Below are positions 5,421 through 6,077 of a DNA stretch of 6,077 nucleotides, one piece after another (position 1 is the stretch's first letter; the number at the start of each line of letters is the position of its first letter). Source of the stretch: Methanobacteriota archaeon. GTDB taxonomy: Archaea > Thermoplasmatota > Thermoplasmata > RBG-16-68-12 > EA-27. Below the pieces are notes generated by a model. The model made no database searches, had not been told where the DNA came from, and saw only the letters and a program-made list of their open reading frames with translations. The translations under genes and the position numbers were made by a program. Location: assembly GCA_016207545.1 (NCBI GenBank), contig JACQPO010000076.1, positions 1-6,077 on the forward strand, given 5' to 3'.

Positions 5421-6077
5421 TCACCGTGAGAGGCTTGGCGGGTTGCGCCGCGGCGTGCCGCGCTTGATGAACGTGCCGCTCTGGTACTCTTCGATCGCGA
5501 TTTCGAGTTCCTGGCGCGTGTTCATCACGATGGGGCCCCACCACGCAACGGGTTCCCCAATGGGCTTGCCCGTGATCAAGAGAAAGCGCACCGGCTCGCT
5601 CAGGGCCTCAATCTTCACGCGATCTCCGTCCTTGAACGTGACAAGGTTCTCGGAGTCTAGGACCCCACTCTCCTGATCGAACCGACCTTTCCCGGCAAGG
5701 ACGTACGCGAACGCCGTGTGTCCCTTCGGGGCCGGGTGTTCGAACGTCGCGTGCTCGGCGAGACGGACGTCGAGATACTGCGGCTTCACGACGATATCCT
5801 TGACGGGACCCTCGACGCCGTGGACCTCGCCCGCGACCACCTTCACCTTGACGCCCTTCGCGGGATGAACCTCCGGAATCTTCGCCCGTTGCACCTCCTG
5901 GTACCGCGGGTTCATCATCTTGTGGGACGACGGGAGGTTCACCCACAGCTGGAATCCACCCATGAAGTCGTCCCGGGGCCTCGGCATCTCCTGGTGGATG
6001 ATCCCGCTCCCCGCGGTCATCCACTGCACGTCGCCCGCGCCGAGGAGGCCGCGATTCCCGAGCGTGTCCTCGTGTTC
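5421..6077 (-). CDS. Pirin-family cupin protein (partial, N-terminus beyond window)
   Basis: The last 218 codons of a pirin-family protein; the frame runs open to the right edge, where it reads EHEDTLGNRGLLGAGDVQWM. Pirins are bicupin metal proteins of about 280-300 residues, so roughly 70-80 N-terminal residues are missing, including the first two metal-binding histidines of the PHPHRGF motif. The other two ligands are present in GSGIIHQEMP, as His and Glu of HQE. FQLWVNLP and the second cupin domain (FEHPAPKGHTAFAYVLAGKG, then FLLITGKPIGEPVAWWGPIVMN) match the family. Some pirins have quercetin 2,3-dioxygenase activity, others are redox or transcription-related; the role here is undetermined. 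An internal ATG near 6029 falls inside the conserved domain and is not the true start. The gene converges on the zinc-ribbon gene. Confidence 0.93.
   Translation of the reverse strand, partial: EHEDTLGNRGLLGAGDVQWMTAGSGIIHQEMPRPRDDFMGGFQLWVNLPSSHKMMNPRYQEVQRAKIPEVHPAKGVKVKVVAGEVHGVEGPVKDIVVKPQYLDVRLAEHATFEHPAPKGHTAFAYVLAGKGRFDQESGVLDSENLVTFKDGDRVKIEALSEPVRFLLITGKPIGEPVAWWGPIVMNTRQELEIAIEEYQSGTFIKRGTPRRNPPSLSR

Overview
The window looks like a chromosomal segment of a GC-rich archaeon, most likely a euryarchaeon of the broad Thermoplasmatota/methanogen side. Four things support this. The ribosomal gene order S13-S4-S11-RNA polymerase subunit D is the archaeal order (bacteria have S13-S11-S4-alpha). 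The RNA polymerase subunit is an archaeal D subunit with iron-sulfur cluster cysteines. The upstream methyltransferase closely resembles the Methanocaldococcus protein MJ0882. TATA-box promoters lie about 24-43 bases ahead of the transcription-unit starts. The phylum assignment is inference; the domain assignment is firm.

Layout, left to right. Bases 1-164 are a lower-GC edge/intergenic stretch with an inverted repeat and a TATA-like box. A class I methyltransferase of the MJ0882/RsmC type follows (165-770, +). After a 60-base gap with a TATA box and a Shine-Dalgarno motif comes a compact operon: rps13 (831-1403), rps4 (1408-1983), rps11 (1984-2367) and rpoD/rpo3 (2369-3217), with gaps of 0-4 bases. 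The operon then ends abruptly against a convergent gene. On the minus strand lie a DUF72/YecE TIM-barrel protein (3224-4033) and a YgfZ-type folate-binding protein linked to Fe-S cluster metabolism (4075-5139), each with its own TATA box. Diverging from ygfZ and sharing a short promoter region is a 66-residue zinc-ribbon protein (5217-5417, +). Last is a pirin-family cupin on the minus strand (5421 to the right edge), truncated by the window.

The first half is translation and transcription machinery: ribosome small-subunit body and head proteins, the polymerase assembly subunit, and a probable RNA methyltransferase. The second half is a set of independently promoted housekeeping genes with no obvious single pathway. 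The one plausible thread is iron-sulfur biology: the polymerase D subunit carries a predicted [4Fe-4S] site and YgfZ maintains Fe-S enzymes, but co-location alone is weak evidence.

I see no mobile element, CRISPR array, tRNA or rRNA, and no convincing new system. The most useful second looks are the truncation of the ribosomal operon after rpoD, the tiny zinc-ribbon gene divergent from ygfZ, the S13 terminal extensions, and the uniform promoter geometry with predicted leaderless mRNAs.
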